NCBI GenBank assembly: GCA_025998755.1
Contig: AP024674.1
Location: 2,000,162 to 2,064,161 of the forward strand
Origin: Armatimonadota bacterium
Lineage (GTDB): Bacteria > Armatimonadota > UBA5829 > DSUL01
Length of the DNA: 64,000 bases
Direction: 5' to 3'
Below the pieces are notes generated by a model. The model had not been told where the DNA came from. It made no database searches and saw only the letters and a program-made list of their open reading frames with translations. Position 1 is the first letter of the stretch. Every line of letters starts with the position of its first letter. Shown here one piece after another: positions 1 to 8,341 of this stretch. Made by a program: the position numbers and the translations under genes.

Positions 1-1052
1 CGGACGGCTTGAGCTTCGGAGCGCCCACGGCGCGCGAGGTGGAGCTGGCACGGAGGATCACTCGGATGGTGCCCTCCGTGGAGATGGTGCGTCTGGTGAA
101 CTCCGGCACGGAAGCGACCATGAGCGCCATCCGTCTGGCGCGCGGCTTCACGGGACGTGCGAAGGTGGTAAAGTTCGAAGGATGTTACCACGGCCACGTG
201 GACGCGCTTCTGGCCCGGGCCGGGTCAGGCGCGGCGACCTTCGGCACGCCCGACAGCGCGGGCGTGCCGCCCGGCACCGTGGCGGACACAGTGTGCCTAC
301 CCTACAACGACGCAGAAGCCTTTCGGCAGGTGTGCGATTCACTGGGAAAGGATCTGGCGTGTGTCATCGTGGAGCCTGTGGCAGGGAACATGGGTTGCGT
401 TCCGCCGGAACCGGGCTTCCTGGAGACGCTCCGGGAGATGACTGAGAAAGCCGGAGCGCTCCTTATCTTCGACGAGGTGATGACCGGCTTCCGCCTTGCT
501 CCGGGCGGCGCGCAGGAGCTGTTCGGAATCCGTCCGGACCTGACGGCGCTCGGGAAGGTGCTGGGCGGCGGCCTTCCGCTTGCGGCTTACGGCGGACGTG
601 CCGACATTATGCGGCAGGTGGCGCCGGAAGGTCCGGTATACCAGGCCGGAACGCTCAGCGGAAATCCTCTGGCGACAGCGGCGGGACTGGCGCAGCTGGA
701 GCTGTGTAGGCCGGAGGCGTATGAACACCTGGAGGAGATTTCCGCCCGGCTGGCCAGCGGGCTGCAGGAGGCGGCCGACCGTGCAGGTATTTCAGCACGT
801 GTGCAGCGCGTGGGGTCCATGCTGACGCTTTTCTTCACGGACAGGCCGGTGCACAACTTTCAGGACGCGCTCTCATGTGAGCGCAGAGCCTTCGCCCGAT
901 TCCATCGCCTGATGCTGGAGCGAGGCATCTACCTGCCGCCGTCTCAGTTCGAGGCCTGGTTTGTTTCCACCGCGCACGACCGCGCAGTTGTGGATCACAC
1001 AGCCGAGGCCGCAGCCGACAGCCTCGGGGAACTGGCGGCGGGAGGGTGCTGA
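1..1052 (+). CDS. hemL: glutamate-1-semialdehyde 2,1-aminomutase, 5'-truncated by window edge
   Basis: PLP enzyme that converts glutamate-1-semialdehyde to 5-aminolevulinate, the committed precursor of tetrapyrroles, in the cytoplasm. The visible part reads DGLSFGAPTAREVELA at its left end, which in HemL lies well inside the protein, so the true start is upstream of base 1 and roughly the first 80 residues are missing. Class-III aminotransferase landmarks follow: NSGTEATMSAIRLARG, FEGCYHGH, IFDEVMTGFR and the PLP-lysine segment ALGKVLGGGLP. The C-terminus is complete and ends at a TGA. A TTG near base 9 could be mistaken for a start but lies in conserved sequence. It fits with the siroheme decarboxylase fusion at 61.9 kb. 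Confidence 0.95.
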   Translation, partial: DGLSFGAPTAREVELARRITRMVPSVEMVRLVNSGTEATMSAIRLARGFTGRAKVVKFEGCYHGHVDALLARAGSGAATFGTPDSAGVPPGTVADTVCLPYNDAEAFRQVCDSLGKDLACVIVEPVAGNMGCVPPEPGFLETLREMTEKAGALLIFDEVMTGFRLAPGGAQELFGIRPDLTALGKVLGGGLPLAAYGGRADIMRQVAPEGPVYQAGTLSGNPLATAAGLAQLELCRPEAYEHLEEISARLASGLQEAADRAGISARVQRVGSMLTLFFTDRPVHNFQDALSCERRAFARFHRLMLERGIYLPPSQFEAWFVSTAHDRAVVDHTAEAAADSLGELAAGGC

Positions 1053-1084
1053 AAAAAAGTCCGCGAAAAAGTTGCCGTCATCTG

Positions 1085-1113
1085 TTGACATCTCAGCGCG
1101 AGGATGGTAATAT
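1085..1113 (+). promoter_or_regulatory. strong sigma70-type promoter
   Basis: TTGACA at 1085-1090, a 17-base spacer, then TAATAT at 1108-1113, preceded by TGG, which gives an extended -10. This is close to consensus. Transcription would start near 1120 and run into the terminator at 1182-1219. No protein gene on this strand lies between the promoter and that terminator. Confidence 0.7.
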
Positions 1114-1133
1114 TGCATTGCGTTTGCAATATT
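1109..1133. promoter_or_regulatory. perfect 9-bp dyad over the -10/start site (operator candidate)
   Basis: AATATTGCA at 1109-1117 and TGCAATATT at 1125-1133 are exact inverted repeats separated by 7 bases. The dyad covers the -10 box and the predicted start point of the promoter at 1085-1113, the usual place for a repressor site. I do not recognise the regulator. Confidence 0.5.
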
Positions 1134-1219
1134 GAGGTCCAAGTTGGCATAAGGTTTATCACCCGCGCAAAGCACGACCGGAAGGCCTGGAGGCGCCCCC
1201 GCTTCCAGGCCTTTTTTTT
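1120..1219 (+). ncRNA. candidate small RNA of about 100 nt
   Basis: A near-consensus promoter (1085-1113) is followed after about 70 bases by a strong intrinsic terminator (1182-1219) with no plausible reading frame between them. The only ATG frame begins inside the -10 box. The next gene downstream lies on the other strand. The unit therefore looks like an independent short transcript. It does not show the landmarks of SRP RNA, 6S RNA or tmRNA. It could instead be a decoy or attenuated remnant. Confidence 0.45.
1182..1219 (+). terminator. intrinsic terminator
   Basis: Perfect 10-bp stem AAGGCCTGGA (1182-1191) with TCCAGGCCTT (1204-1213), followed directly by a run of eight T (1212-1219). 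It ends the small transcript from 1120 and any read-through from hemL. Confidence 0.85.
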
Positions 1220-1317
1220 GCCTCCGTCAGCGTTGAGCGCATGGGTCTGGCTGCTTGCCCGTTCTACTGGTCCGGCCGGCCGGACCGCTCAGCCAACGTA
1301 GCACCAGGCCGCGGAGC

Positions 1318-1349
1318 AAAAAACCCTCTCCCTGGAACGGAAGAGGGTT
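1318..1349 (-). terminator. intrinsic terminator of the PEP-CTERM gene at 1404-2177
   Basis: Read on the minus strand, AACCCTCT...AGAGGGTT forms a stem followed by six T (bases 1318-1323 are A on the plus strand). It lies about 55 bases after the stop codon of the minus-strand gene. Confidence 0.8.
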
Positions 1350-1403
1350 AGCAGAAACAGCTACACCCAGAGGTGCGCCCTGTGAACGATTCCGGCGGCC
1401 GGT

Positions 1404-2177
1404 TTAGCGGTTGCGCATCTGTCTTCTGCGCAGCACATTCATCAGCCCGGCGCCCAGTCCCAGCACACTGAGACTGGCCGGTTCGGGCACCACGGTGAAC
1501 TGGATGCGATTGGCTATGTTGAAGCTCCCCGGCCCGAAATTGCCGGACGTGGCATTGACATCCAGCGTGTTCACCACCGTCCCGTTCGTCCAGGCATAAC
1601 CGTCGAAATTCCAGCGGGTCTCCACACCGTTCACATCGCCATGCCCGCTGTGCCGGACCAGCATCACCAGATCCTGCCCCGGAGTGAACACATAGGGCGT
1701 ATCAAAAACGATCTGGAAGCTGAATTCCGCATCCACGCCGGAGGCGTTGCTGATAAAGCTATCCCTGGGAATGGTCAGCGGGCCGCTTCGCACCAGCACG
1801 GCATCCTGCATATTGTCCGCGAAGACCGCCGAGGTCAGCCCGTTCGCTGCTGCCGAGGCCGGCGATGGCTTCGCCAGCGTGATCTCGTATCGGGCGAAGT
1901 TCAGGTCGCCCAGTGCGGGATAGTTAACACCCGCCACCGCCGGCAGGCGGAAAGACATGGCCGTCAGTTCCACAGGCTGCGTGATGCTGGTGAAGAACGA
2001 ATCGTCGTAGAACTGCTGCAGGACGCGCGGAGCCTCGCGGCTGAGGGAAGAGAATCCCGCATAAGGGAGGCCCGCTCCGGTCACGACATAGTCCACGGCT
2101 CCAGCCGGAGCCGCAATCTGCGCCGCGAGTGCAAGAGCCACCGCACCCGCCATGAGGAACCTTCTAAGGTTCATCAT
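1404..2177 (-). CDS. PEP-CTERM exported protein, function unknown
   Basis: A 257-residue exported protein. The N-terminus has a signal peptide (MMNLRRFLMAGAVALALAAQ, cleavage likely after APAGA). The C-terminus carries a PEP-CTERM sorting signal: VVPEPASLSVLGLGAG, then a hydrophobic stretch and the basic tail RRRQMRNR. In other bacteria this signal is processed by an exosortase and the protein goes to the surface or extracellular matrix. The body looks beta-rich and I do not recognise its domain. The start is either of two adjacent ATGs; the second (2174) is better spaced from the GGAG. A promoter (2248-2277) and a terminator (1318-1349) suggest it is transcribed alone. No exosortase lies in this window. 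Confidence 0.85.
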   Translation of the reverse strand: MMNLRRFLMAGAVALALAAQIAAPAGAVDYVVTGAGLPYAGFSSLSREAPRVLQQFYDDSFFTSITQPVELTAMSFRLPAVAGVNYPALGDLNFARYEITLAKPSPASAAANGLTSAVFADNMQDAVLVRSGPLTIPRDSFISNASGVDAEFSFQIVFDTPYVFTPGQDLVMLVRHSGHGDVNGVETRWNFDGYAWTNGTVVNTLDVNATSGNFGPGSFNIANRIQFTVVPEPASLSVLGLGAGLMNVLRRRQMRNR

Positions 2178-2247
2178 CTCTCCTTTCCTTCCTCTCCGTC
2201 ACTGGTGAACCGGAGGTCCGGCCCGGCTCACGCTCATCGACAGGTCT

Positions 2248-2277
2248 ATTCTAAGGGCAAGTGCAGAGGCAGGTCAA
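2248..2277 (-). promoter_or_regulatory. promoter of the PEP-CTERM gene
   Basis: On the minus strand TTGACC (2277-2272), an 18-base spacer and TAGAAT (2253-2248), about 70 bases upstream of the start codon. Confidence 0.55.
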
Positions 2278-2307
2278 TAGCGATCTTTCTTTCATTGAAC
2301 CCGGTCA

Positions 2308-3291
2308 TCAGGACTTCCCGATGGCCTTCAGGATCATCGCCACGCCGCCCATGATCCCCGCGTCGTCGCCCAGCTCGGCCGGCACCACGCGACAAACCTG
2401 CAGTGACTCGTGGATGGCGTAGGAGCGCACTCCGCGCATCAGCGGCTCCCATAGGATGGGCCCCGCCTGCGATATCCCACCCCCGATGATGACCATCTCC
2501 GGGTTCAGGATGTTGATCATGTTTGCAACGCCGATGCCCACCCAGTGCCCGGTCTCCGCCATGGTCTCCAGGCAGACCTGATCGCCCTTTCCGGCGAACT
2601 CCGCGATGAGCGCCGGAGTGATGCGATCCGCCTGATATTCCACCGCCTCCGCCATCGCGCTCGGTCGGCCGGACTGGAACTTGAGCACCGCGCGCTCGAC
2701 GATGGCGTCCCTCTGGGCCATGGCCTCCAGGCAACCGTGATTTCCGCAACCGCACTGCCGGCCGCCGGGATTCACCACCATATGCCCGATCTCGGCCCCG
2801 CCCGCGTTCGCGCCCGACCAGACCTGGCCGTTCAGGACGATGCCTCCCCCGATGCCGGTCCCCAGCGTCAGCATCACCAGACTCTGGACGTCCCGCCCCG
2901 CCCCGAAGGTGAACTCGCCCAGCGCGGCGATGTTCACATCGTTCTCCATGCGGATCGGCACGCCTGTGCGCTCCTGGATGAGGCTGAGGAGCGGCACTCC
3001 CTCGATGTCCGGGAAGTTCGGCGACCAGAGAACCACCCCTTCCGGTGTGATGCGGCCCGGCATCCCGATTCCCGCGCCTGCCACGTCTCCCGCGCCCACG
3101 CCCGCGTCTGTCAAAGCCGCCTCAATAGCCCGGGACACCTGCTCCACCACCACGGACGGACCCCGCTCGGCGAAGGTTGGCTCGCGTCCCTCTCCCAGCC
3201 TTTTCCCATCCAGAGTGAAGACGGCCGCGCGGCTGTTGGTGCCGCCCACATCCACTCCCACGATATACTGCCCGCTCAAATTCGGCTGCAT
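2308..3291 (-). CDS. ROK-family sugar kinase, probable glucokinase
   Basis: A 327-residue cytoplasmic kinase that phosphorylates a hexose, most likely glucose, with ATP. The N-terminal phosphate-binding loop VGVDVGGTNSRAAVF is at residues 11-25. The ROK signature with zinc-ligand cysteines, CGCGNHGCLEA, lies near residues 180-190, and GTGIGGGIVLNG is typical of the family. The length is normal for glucokinase. GGAG precedes the ATG. It is divergent from the MurQ-like gene at 3464, so an amino-sugar substrate (GlcNAc or an anhydro-sugar) is possible; ROK members differ in specificity and sequence alone does not settle it. Confidence 0.9.
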   Translation of the reverse strand: MQPNLSGQYIVGVDVGGTNSRAAVFTLDGKRLGEGREPTFAERGPSVVVEQVSRAIEAALTDAGVGAGDVAGAGIGMPGRITPEGVVLWSPNFPDIEGVPLLSLIQERTGVPIRMENDVNIAALGEFTFGAGRDVQSLVMLTLGTGIGGGIVLNGQVWSGANAGGAEIGHMVVNPGGRQCGCGNHGCLEAMAQRDAIVERAVLKFQSGRPSAMAEAVEYQADRITPALIAEFAGKGDQVCLETMAETGHWVGIGVANMINILNPEMVIIGGGISQAGPILWEPLMRGVRSYAIHESLQVCRVVPAELGDDAGIMGGVAMILKAIGKS

Positions 3292-3463
3292 TTTCCGGAG
3301 CTCCTCACATAACTGTCGGACATTTCATTCCGATGTTCTGCCAGGCATCTTGTTATGCGTGGCGGCTCCGTTTGCCTGCCTTGCAGGGATATCCCGCACG
3401 GGGGCGAACCTTTTCCCCGGAAGCCGCCGCAGCGCGGTTGGCATCTGCCAGAAGGAGACGCAC

Positions 3464-5317
3464 GTGAAAGACCTCTCACCTCGAGAGAAAGCGCAGAAGT
3501 TCCTGACGGAAGCCACCCAGTTCCGGCTCGGCGCATTGCTGACCGAGTCGTTCCACCCCCGGTCCCGCAACCTCAGCGACGTTGCCCTGCGGGACGCCGC
3601 CGAAGGACTGGGCGTCCTGTTCGACGTGGACCGTGATGTGGTGGATCGCTTCCGGCAGTTCGTTGCTGAAGGCCGCGCCGAGAGCATCCGGGACACCCTG
3701 GTCTCACGTCTGTTGAACGGGGGCAGGTTGTTCTTCACCGGCTGCGGCTCGACGGGACGCCTCAGCATCCAGCTGGACTCCATCTGGCGGGATTTCTGGC
3801 AGAGAAGACAGGCCGCCGGCGACGAGCAGGCCGCGCAGTGGGAGGACAGGACGTTCAGCGTGATGGCCGGCGGCGATTTCGCGCTGATCAAGGCGGTGGA
3901 GGGCTTCGAGGATTTCACCCAGTTCGGGCGCAGGCAGATCCGCGACCTGGGCGTATCGCAGCAGGACGTGGTCTTCTCCATTACGGAAGGCGGGGAGACC
4001 TCGTTCGTCATCGGCACGGCGTGGGAGGCGCTGGAGGCGGGCGCGAAGGTCTACTTTGTATACAACAACCCGGACGAAATCCTGCGGGAGCACGTCATCC
4101 GCAGCCGCGAAGTGCTGGACGAGCCGCGCATCGAGAAGATCAACCTCACCACCGGGCCGATGGCGATCAGCGGCTCCACGCGAATGCAGGCCACCACCAT
4201 CCAGCTGGCCGTCCTGCTGACGGTGCTGGAGATGACCATCCGGGAGATTCTGGCGCGCCAGACGGGGCAGACTGCGGGGCCGGAGGACATTCCCGGACTA
4301 GTTCTGAAGGAGCTGGAACAGGTCCACGAGCGCCTAGCCTCGGAGGATCTGTGCCAGGAGCTGGCCCGGCTGGTGGAGACGGAGGAGCGCGTCTACCGCT
4401 CCGGTCGCCGCAACAACTACTACGCGGACAGGCTGGCCATAGACATCCTGACGGACACAACGGAGCGCAGCCCCACCTTCTGCGTGCCCGCCTTCAAGAA
4501 ATTTGACGACCCGGAGGCGGCGGAGAGCTGGTCGTTCCTATTCCTGCCGTATGCCACCACGGAGGAGGCGTGGCAGAGACTTCTGAAGCGCCGCCCCCGG
4601 CCGGTGGAATGGGATCTGGAGACGGTGCGGGAGTTGATCGGCGAGGAGGCGGCCGAGCGCCAGCACCGCATCATCCGGGACATCGGGATGAAGGAGATCC
4701 TGCGGTTCCGCATCGGGCTGGACGGTGTCTCCATCCGGCCGCTCGGGCCGGGGGATTCGGCCACGGCCATTGTCACGGAGGAGGATCTATCCTCCCTGGA
4801 GCGTGAAGACGGTTTCTTCCGCACGCGGCTTGAGGAGGCCAGTCGGGCCGGGGCGGACACCGGGGTGGTGTTCGCAGGTCCGGAGCAACCCTGCCGGCGG
4901 GCCCGGGAGTTCGTGGCAGGCTGGGCACCCGACGCAACGGGGGTCTTCCTCCAGACCACGGACTGCGGATTGCATCTGAAGCCGGGGCTACGGCTGGGCG
5001 TCAAGATGATGCTGAACGCGCTCTCCACCTGCACGATGGTGCGCCTGGGGCGGGTGATGGGCAATGTGATGATCTGGGTGGTTCCGAGCAACCTGAAACT
5101 GATAGACCGTTCCACCCGCTACATCAGCCAGCTTGCCGGCGTCTCCTACGAGGAAGCGTGCTATGCCCTGTTCGAGGCGATCGAGTACGTCAGTCCCCGG
5201 ATGGCGGCCGGGAAGGCGTATCCCGCTCCGGTGGGACTGGCGGTGATGCGGCTGAGGCACGGGCTTCCATTCGAGCAGGCTGAGCAGCGTCTGTATGAGG
5301 AGGTTGCAGGGACGTGA
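3464..5317 (+). CDS. enlarged MurQ-like SIS-domain protein (N-acetylmuramate-6-P etherase family)
   Basis: A 617-residue protein, about twice the length of MurQ (about 300). The SIS sugar-phosphate fold is seen in GGRLFFTGCGSTGRLS (around residue 86) and FSITEGGETSFVIG. The MurQ-like segment TGPMAISGSTRMQATTIQLA occurs around residue 230. Near the C-terminus a second MurQ-like stretch appears, MLNALSTCTMVRLGRVMGN. By family it would cleave the lactyl ether of MurNAc-6-P or act on a related phosphosugar in wall recycling. The start is GTG at 3464 after AAGGAGA. An open frame continues upstream but runs antisense to the divergent kinase, so it is not coding. The divergent ROK kinase fits a sugar-recycling pair. 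Confidence 0.75.
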   Translation: MKDLSPREKAQKFLTEATQFRLGALLTESFHPRSRNLSDVALRDAAEGLGVLFDVDRDVVDRFRQFVAEGRAESIRDTLVSRLLNGGRLFFTGCGSTGRLSIQLDSIWRDFWQRRQAAGDEQAAQWEDRTFSVMAGGDFALIKAVEGFEDFTQFGRRQIRDLGVSQQDVVFSITEGGETSFVIGTAWEALEAGAKVYFVYNNPDEILREHVIRSREVLDEPRIEKINLTTGPMAISGSTRMQATTIQLAVLLTVLEMTIREILARQTGQTAGPEDIPGLVLKELEQVHERLASEDLCQELARLVETEERVYRSGRRNNYYADRLAIDILTDTTERSPTFCVPAFKKFDDPEAAESWSFLFLPYATTEEAWQRLLKRRPRPVEWDLETVRELIGEEAAERQHRIIRDIGMKEILRFRIGLDGVSIRPLGPGDSATAIVTEEDLSSLEREDGFFRTRLEEASRAGADTGVVFAGPEQPCRRAREFVAGWAPDATGVFLQTTDCGLHLKPGLRLGVKMMLNALSTCTMVRLGRVMGNVMIWVVPSNLKLIDRSTRYISQLAGVSYEEACYALFEAIEYVSPRMAAGKAYPAPVGLAVMRLRHGLPFEQAEQRLYEEVAGT

Positions 5318-5362
5318 ATAGCATGCCCGATGAGGCTCGGATGCGACGTTCGGTAAGGCGCA

Positions 5363-6142
5363 ATGTCTGAAGCGTTCGAGAGATTCCTGCGCACTGTGGA
5401 TGCCCTGCGGGATCCCGGAGGATGTCCTTGGGACCGGGAGCAGACCCACCAATCCCTCCGGCCGTTCCTGGTGGAGGAGACCTATGAAGTCCTGCAGGCC
5501 ATTGACGAGGGTGATGACGAGCAGCTCAAGTCGGAGCTGGGAGACGTCCTCCTGCAGGTGGCGCTCCACGCACGCATCGCATCGGAAGAGGGGCGGTTTG
5601 ATATTCACGATGTGTGTTGCGCGATCACGGAGAAGCTGATCCGCCGTCATCCCCACGTCTTTGGGAATGTTGAGGTCAACGGGGTGGACGAGGTGCTCAG
5701 CAACTGGGAGGCCATCAAGGCGGCGGAGAAAAAGGACTCACCGCCGCAGTCCGCTCTGGACGGCGTGCCCCGTTCCCTGCCAGCACTGCTTCTGGCGCTC
5801 GAGGTATCGAAGAAGGCGGCGCGTCAGGGGTTCGAGTGGCCGGACCTGGCTGGCGTGCTGGACAAGATGATGGAGGAGATCGGGGAGCTGCGCCAGGCCA
5901 TCGCGAGCGGGCGGGTGGAGGAGGTGGAAAGCGAGATCGGTGACCTGCTGTTCACCATCGTGAACGTGGCCAGGTGGGTACGCGTGGATCCGGAGCAAAC
6001 GCTCAGGGACATGGTTCGGCGCTTCTCCGCGCGCTTCCGGGCGATGGAGGACCGCGCGCGGGCATCCGGGAAGCCTCTGACGGAGATGTCCGCCGAGGAG
6101 TGGGAGGATCTCTGGCAGTCGGTCAAGCAGGAGCTGCCCTGA
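5363..6142 (+). CDS. mazG: nucleoside triphosphate pyrophosphohydrolase MazG
   Basis: A 259-residue all-alpha NTP pyrophosphatase that hydrolyses (d)NTPs to NMP plus PPi, a house-cleaning and stringency-modulating enzyme. The N-terminal half has the classic start LRDPGGCPWDREQTHQSLRP and the metal-binding EETYEVLQAIDEGD / ELGDVLLQVALHA. The C-terminal half repeats the motif (EEIGELRQAI, ESEIGDLLFTIVNVAR). The length is that of full two-domain MazG. It follows the MurQ-like gene by 45 bases and may be co-transcribed. Confidence 0.95.
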   Translation: MSEAFERFLRTVDALRDPGGCPWDREQTHQSLRPFLVEETYEVLQAIDEGDDEQLKSELGDVLLQVALHARIASEEGRFDIHDVCCAITEKLIRRHPHVFGNVEVNGVDEVLSNWEAIKAAEKKDSPPQSALDGVPRSLPALLLALEVSKKAARQGFEWPDLAGVLDKMMEEIGELRQAIASGRVEEVESEIGDLLFTIVNVARWVRVDPEQTLRDMVRRFSARFRAMEDRARASGKPLTEMSAEEWEDLWQSVKQELP

Positions 6143-6225
6143 AGATCGGCCGGGCCAGCAACCCCTGCGCCCCTTCCGTGGGCTGACCCGCTTTGGACTA
6201 GCCTGCCTTTCCCCTCGGAGTCGCG

Positions 6226-6322
6226 CCGGTCGAGTAGCGCGACACAGGCGCGCGTATCGAGACCACGGGTCGTGATGTGTTTTCGACTCGTCCGCCGTAG
6301 ATGGGCGGCTCAACCAGCGTAG
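6226..6322. repeat. two-hairpin dispersed repeat, copy 1
   Basis: First palindrome GGTCGAGTAGCGCG...GCGCGTATCGAGACC at 6228-6264. The second, TTTCGACTCGTCCGCC...GGGCGGCTCAACCA, runs to about 6316. Its outer ends (TGGTCGAG and CTCAACCA) are imperfect inverted repeats of each other. The rest of the intergenic stretch 6143-6489 shows nothing else I can name. Confidence 0.75.
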
Positions 6323-6489
6323 GATGGGTTGTGGCAGCCGGCGGCCGCCTCGGGCTCAAACTTTTCCCTAGAAACCACATTTTCACGTCATCCGGGCCCC
6401 GCTCTGACAGATTCTGACACACCGGTCCGGTATTCTGACTCTGGCGGTCCACAGATCGCATACGGAAATACGAAGGGAGGTTCTGAACA

Positions 6490-6993
6490 ATGCTCATTAC
6501 TCGATCGCTGTGTCTCAGTCTGCTTCTGACGCTCGTCTGCGCTGCGGCCGGGTCCGCCTCGGATATCTGGTCTGGCGGATTCATCGGCTCGTGGCGGAGC
6601 GGGTCCGGCGCGGCATACCTGGGGAAGCTCTCCAGCAACCCTTACGATTCGGAGAGCATCAGCAATCCTTACGGCCGATACGGAAGCCCTTACGGAAACA
6701 CGCTGAGCAATCCGTACAGCTCGTTCGGCAGTCCCTACAGCAGCCGTTCCTGGAGCAATCCCTACGCGACGGACGCGCCGCGAATCTACGCCTCTGACGG
6801 CACGTATCTCGGGAAGCTGTCCTCGAACCGCTACGACCCGGAGAGCATCAGCAACCCTTACGGACGGTACGGGAATCCTTACGGGAACACACTGATGAAC
6901 CCTTACAGCACGTACGGAAGCCCGTATTCTTCCCAGAGCTGGAGGAATCCTTACACCACCTCAGCACCCCGGGTGATCTACTTCTCACGGTAG
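6490..6993 (+). CDS. secreted Asn-Pro-Tyr/Gly-Ser repeat protein
   Basis: A 167-residue protein with a signal peptide (cleavage after GSAS, residue 25 or so), then two copies of a roughly 66-residue unit. Each begins YLGKLSSN.YD.ESISNPYG and continues RYG.PYGNTL.NPYS and SWSNPYAT. The units are rich in Asn, Pro, Tyr, Gly and Ser and have no catalytic look. Short YLGKLSSNPYD-type repeats occur in small exported proteins of various bacteria, function unknown to my knowledge. GGGAGG precedes the ATG. It sits between copies of the dispersed repeat, as if in an accessory patch. A surface or matrix role is only a guess. Confidence 0.75.
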   Translation: MLITRSLCLSLLLTLVCAAAGSASDIWSGGFIGSWRSGSGAAYLGKLSSNPYDSESISNPYGRYGSPYGNTLSNPYSSFGSPYSSRSWSNPYATDAPRIYASDGTYLGKLSSNRYDPESISNPYGRYGNPYGNTLMNPYSTYGSPYSSQSWRNPYTTSAPRVIYFSR

Positions 6994-7155
6994 AAAAGAG
7001 GCAGGGGCGGCGGAAACACTCAAGACCTGCAGAATCTGGCGGATGCCTCCAGACACGGCAGCCGCCTTATGGCCGGGCCATCGCGAAAGAGGCGGCCCGG
7101 CCGTGTTCTTGTCTGTTTCGACAGCGATCCCGCGCCAGCAGCCTCTGCCCGCACC

Positions 7156-7256
7156 TACGTTGGTCCAATAGCGCGCCGCAGGCGCGCGTATCGAGACCAC
7201 AGATCGTGATGTCGTTTCGACTCGCCCGCCGGAGGCGGGCGGCTCAACCACCGTAG
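7156..7256. repeat. two-hairpin dispersed repeat, copy 2
   Basis: A complete copy: palindrome 1 (GGTCCAATAGCGCGCC / GGCGCGCGTATCGAGACC), a 15-base linker, then palindrome 2 (TTTCGACTCGCCCGCC / GGCGGGCGGCTCAACCACC). It differs from copy 1 mainly in the loops. It lies in the 553-base gap 6994-7546, which also holds copy 3 and GC-rich hairpins but no gene. Confidence 0.8.
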
Positions 7257-7401
7257 AAGGGTGTTCCGGGCACAACTTTCCGGGAGACCAGGGTTCCCAG
7301 CCCCTCATCCAAACCTTTCTCCCGCCAGGGGAGAAGGCTTCTTGCCCTCACCCTGTTGCCCACCCTCGTTTCCGGCTGCAATCCTCTCAGGCTGCGGCAT
7401 G

Positions 7402-7432
7402 AAAAAGCCCTCTCCCTGAGAACGGGAGAGGG
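7402..7432 (-). terminator. probable terminator for the minus-strand PEP-CTERM gene at 7547
   Basis: Minus-strand stem CCCTCTCCC...GGGAGAGGG followed by CTTTTTC. It lies about 115 bases after the stop codon. The same CCCTCTCCC-type stem occurs at 1324-1349 beside the other PEP-CTERM gene. Confidence 0.6.
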
Positions 7433-7503
7433 TTCGGGTGAGGGCGACTTCTCATCACCGACTCTTGACACTCGACGCTAGATTCTAGACTAGACTCCGC
7501 CCC

Positions 7504-7546
7504 TACGCTGGTCGAGTAGCGCGCCGCAGGCGCGCGTATCGAGACC
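7504..7546. repeat. dispersed repeat, copy 3 (first hairpin only)
   Basis: TACGCTGGTCGAGTAGCGCG...GCGCGTATCGAGACC, with only the first palindrome present. It ends at the base next to the stop codon of the minus-strand gene 7547-8206. Confidence 0.75.
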
Positions 7547-8206
7547 TCACCGCCGCCTGCGCGTCACGGCCCCCATCCCGGCCAGCCCCGCCGCAAGGGC
7601 GAGAAGAGAGGCAGGTTCGGGAATCACCGTGGCCGTCAGCGCGAAAAGATAACCTTCCCTGCCGTCCGATGTCTTGAACGGAGGAAGCTGCACGCCACCA
7701 TAAGGCTTAGCGGAAAGGTTCCACGCTGTTCCCACCGCAGGTCCCTCCGTGATGCCTTCAGGCTTCGCCAGAAGGGTGATGGTGACCAGAAGATCCGGCG
7801 GAGGCGGCAACGCATGCCAACCCAGTGCGAACCACGAAACAGGCTCCGGATGTGCAGTGTCTATCCACGTATACAGGAGCCAGGTCTTCGACGCCCCTGG
7901 GACAGGAGGCAAAGGCGCGCGTACATCCTGGAAGTAGAAACCCGTAGCCCCCAGCCATTCTCTTCCATCATTCTCGTGATAGGTCCCGACCAAAGCACCT
8001 GGCAGACGGGGGAGAAGCAGATCCTCCGTGCCAAAACCGTCCAAAGCGGCCGGGGACACCCCAAACCGGCCGCCATTAGCTGAGGATTGCGTGGACGCTC
8101 CGAAGTTGAAAGCCCAATCATCCCAGGATTGACCCTGGGCGGCAGGAGCCGTTAGCAGCAGACACAACACCAAGAGTAAGAATCTCAATTCTGGTCTTCT
8201 CTTCAT
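7547..8206 (-). CDS. second PEP-CTERM exported protein, function unknown
   Basis: A 219-residue protein with an N-terminal signal peptide (LRFLLLVLCLLLTAPAAQGQ) and a C-terminal PEP-CTERM signal, VIPEPASLLALAAGLAGMG followed by VTRRRR. The body between is rich in Trp, Gly and Pro and does not match a family I know. It shares no clear body similarity with the PEP-CTERM protein at 1404, so only the sorting signal is common. It is surrounded by dispersed repeats on both sides, and its stop codon abuts copy 3. An exosortase elsewhere in the genome would be required for processing. Confidence 0.8.
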   Translation of the reverse strand: MKRRPELRFLLLVLCLLLTAPAAQGQSWDDWAFNFGASTQSSANGGRFGVSPAALDGFGTEDLLLPRLPGALVGTYHENDGREWLGATGFYFQDVRAPLPPVPGASKTWLLYTWIDTAHPEPVSWFALGWHALPPPPDLLVTITLLAKPEGITEGPAVGTAWNLSAKPYGGVQLPPFKTSDGREGYLFALTATVIPEPASLLALAAGLAGMGAVTRRRR

Positions 8207-8341
8207 GAGCCCCTAGCCTGACGTAGCCACGCTCGTCTCCAACAGGCGCGTACAGTAAGATGACCGACGCAACGGCCCTTTCCCCTTAGCGAGTCAAGGA
8301 TTATCCGAGAGACGAACTGGAGGGTGGAAATGTTCCAGCCT

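Noticed and set aside
2840-3463. Open frame extending the MurQ-like gene 208 codons upstream
   Set aside because: It runs antisense through the ROK kinase, has no family similarity, and a good GTG with AAGGAGA is at 3464.
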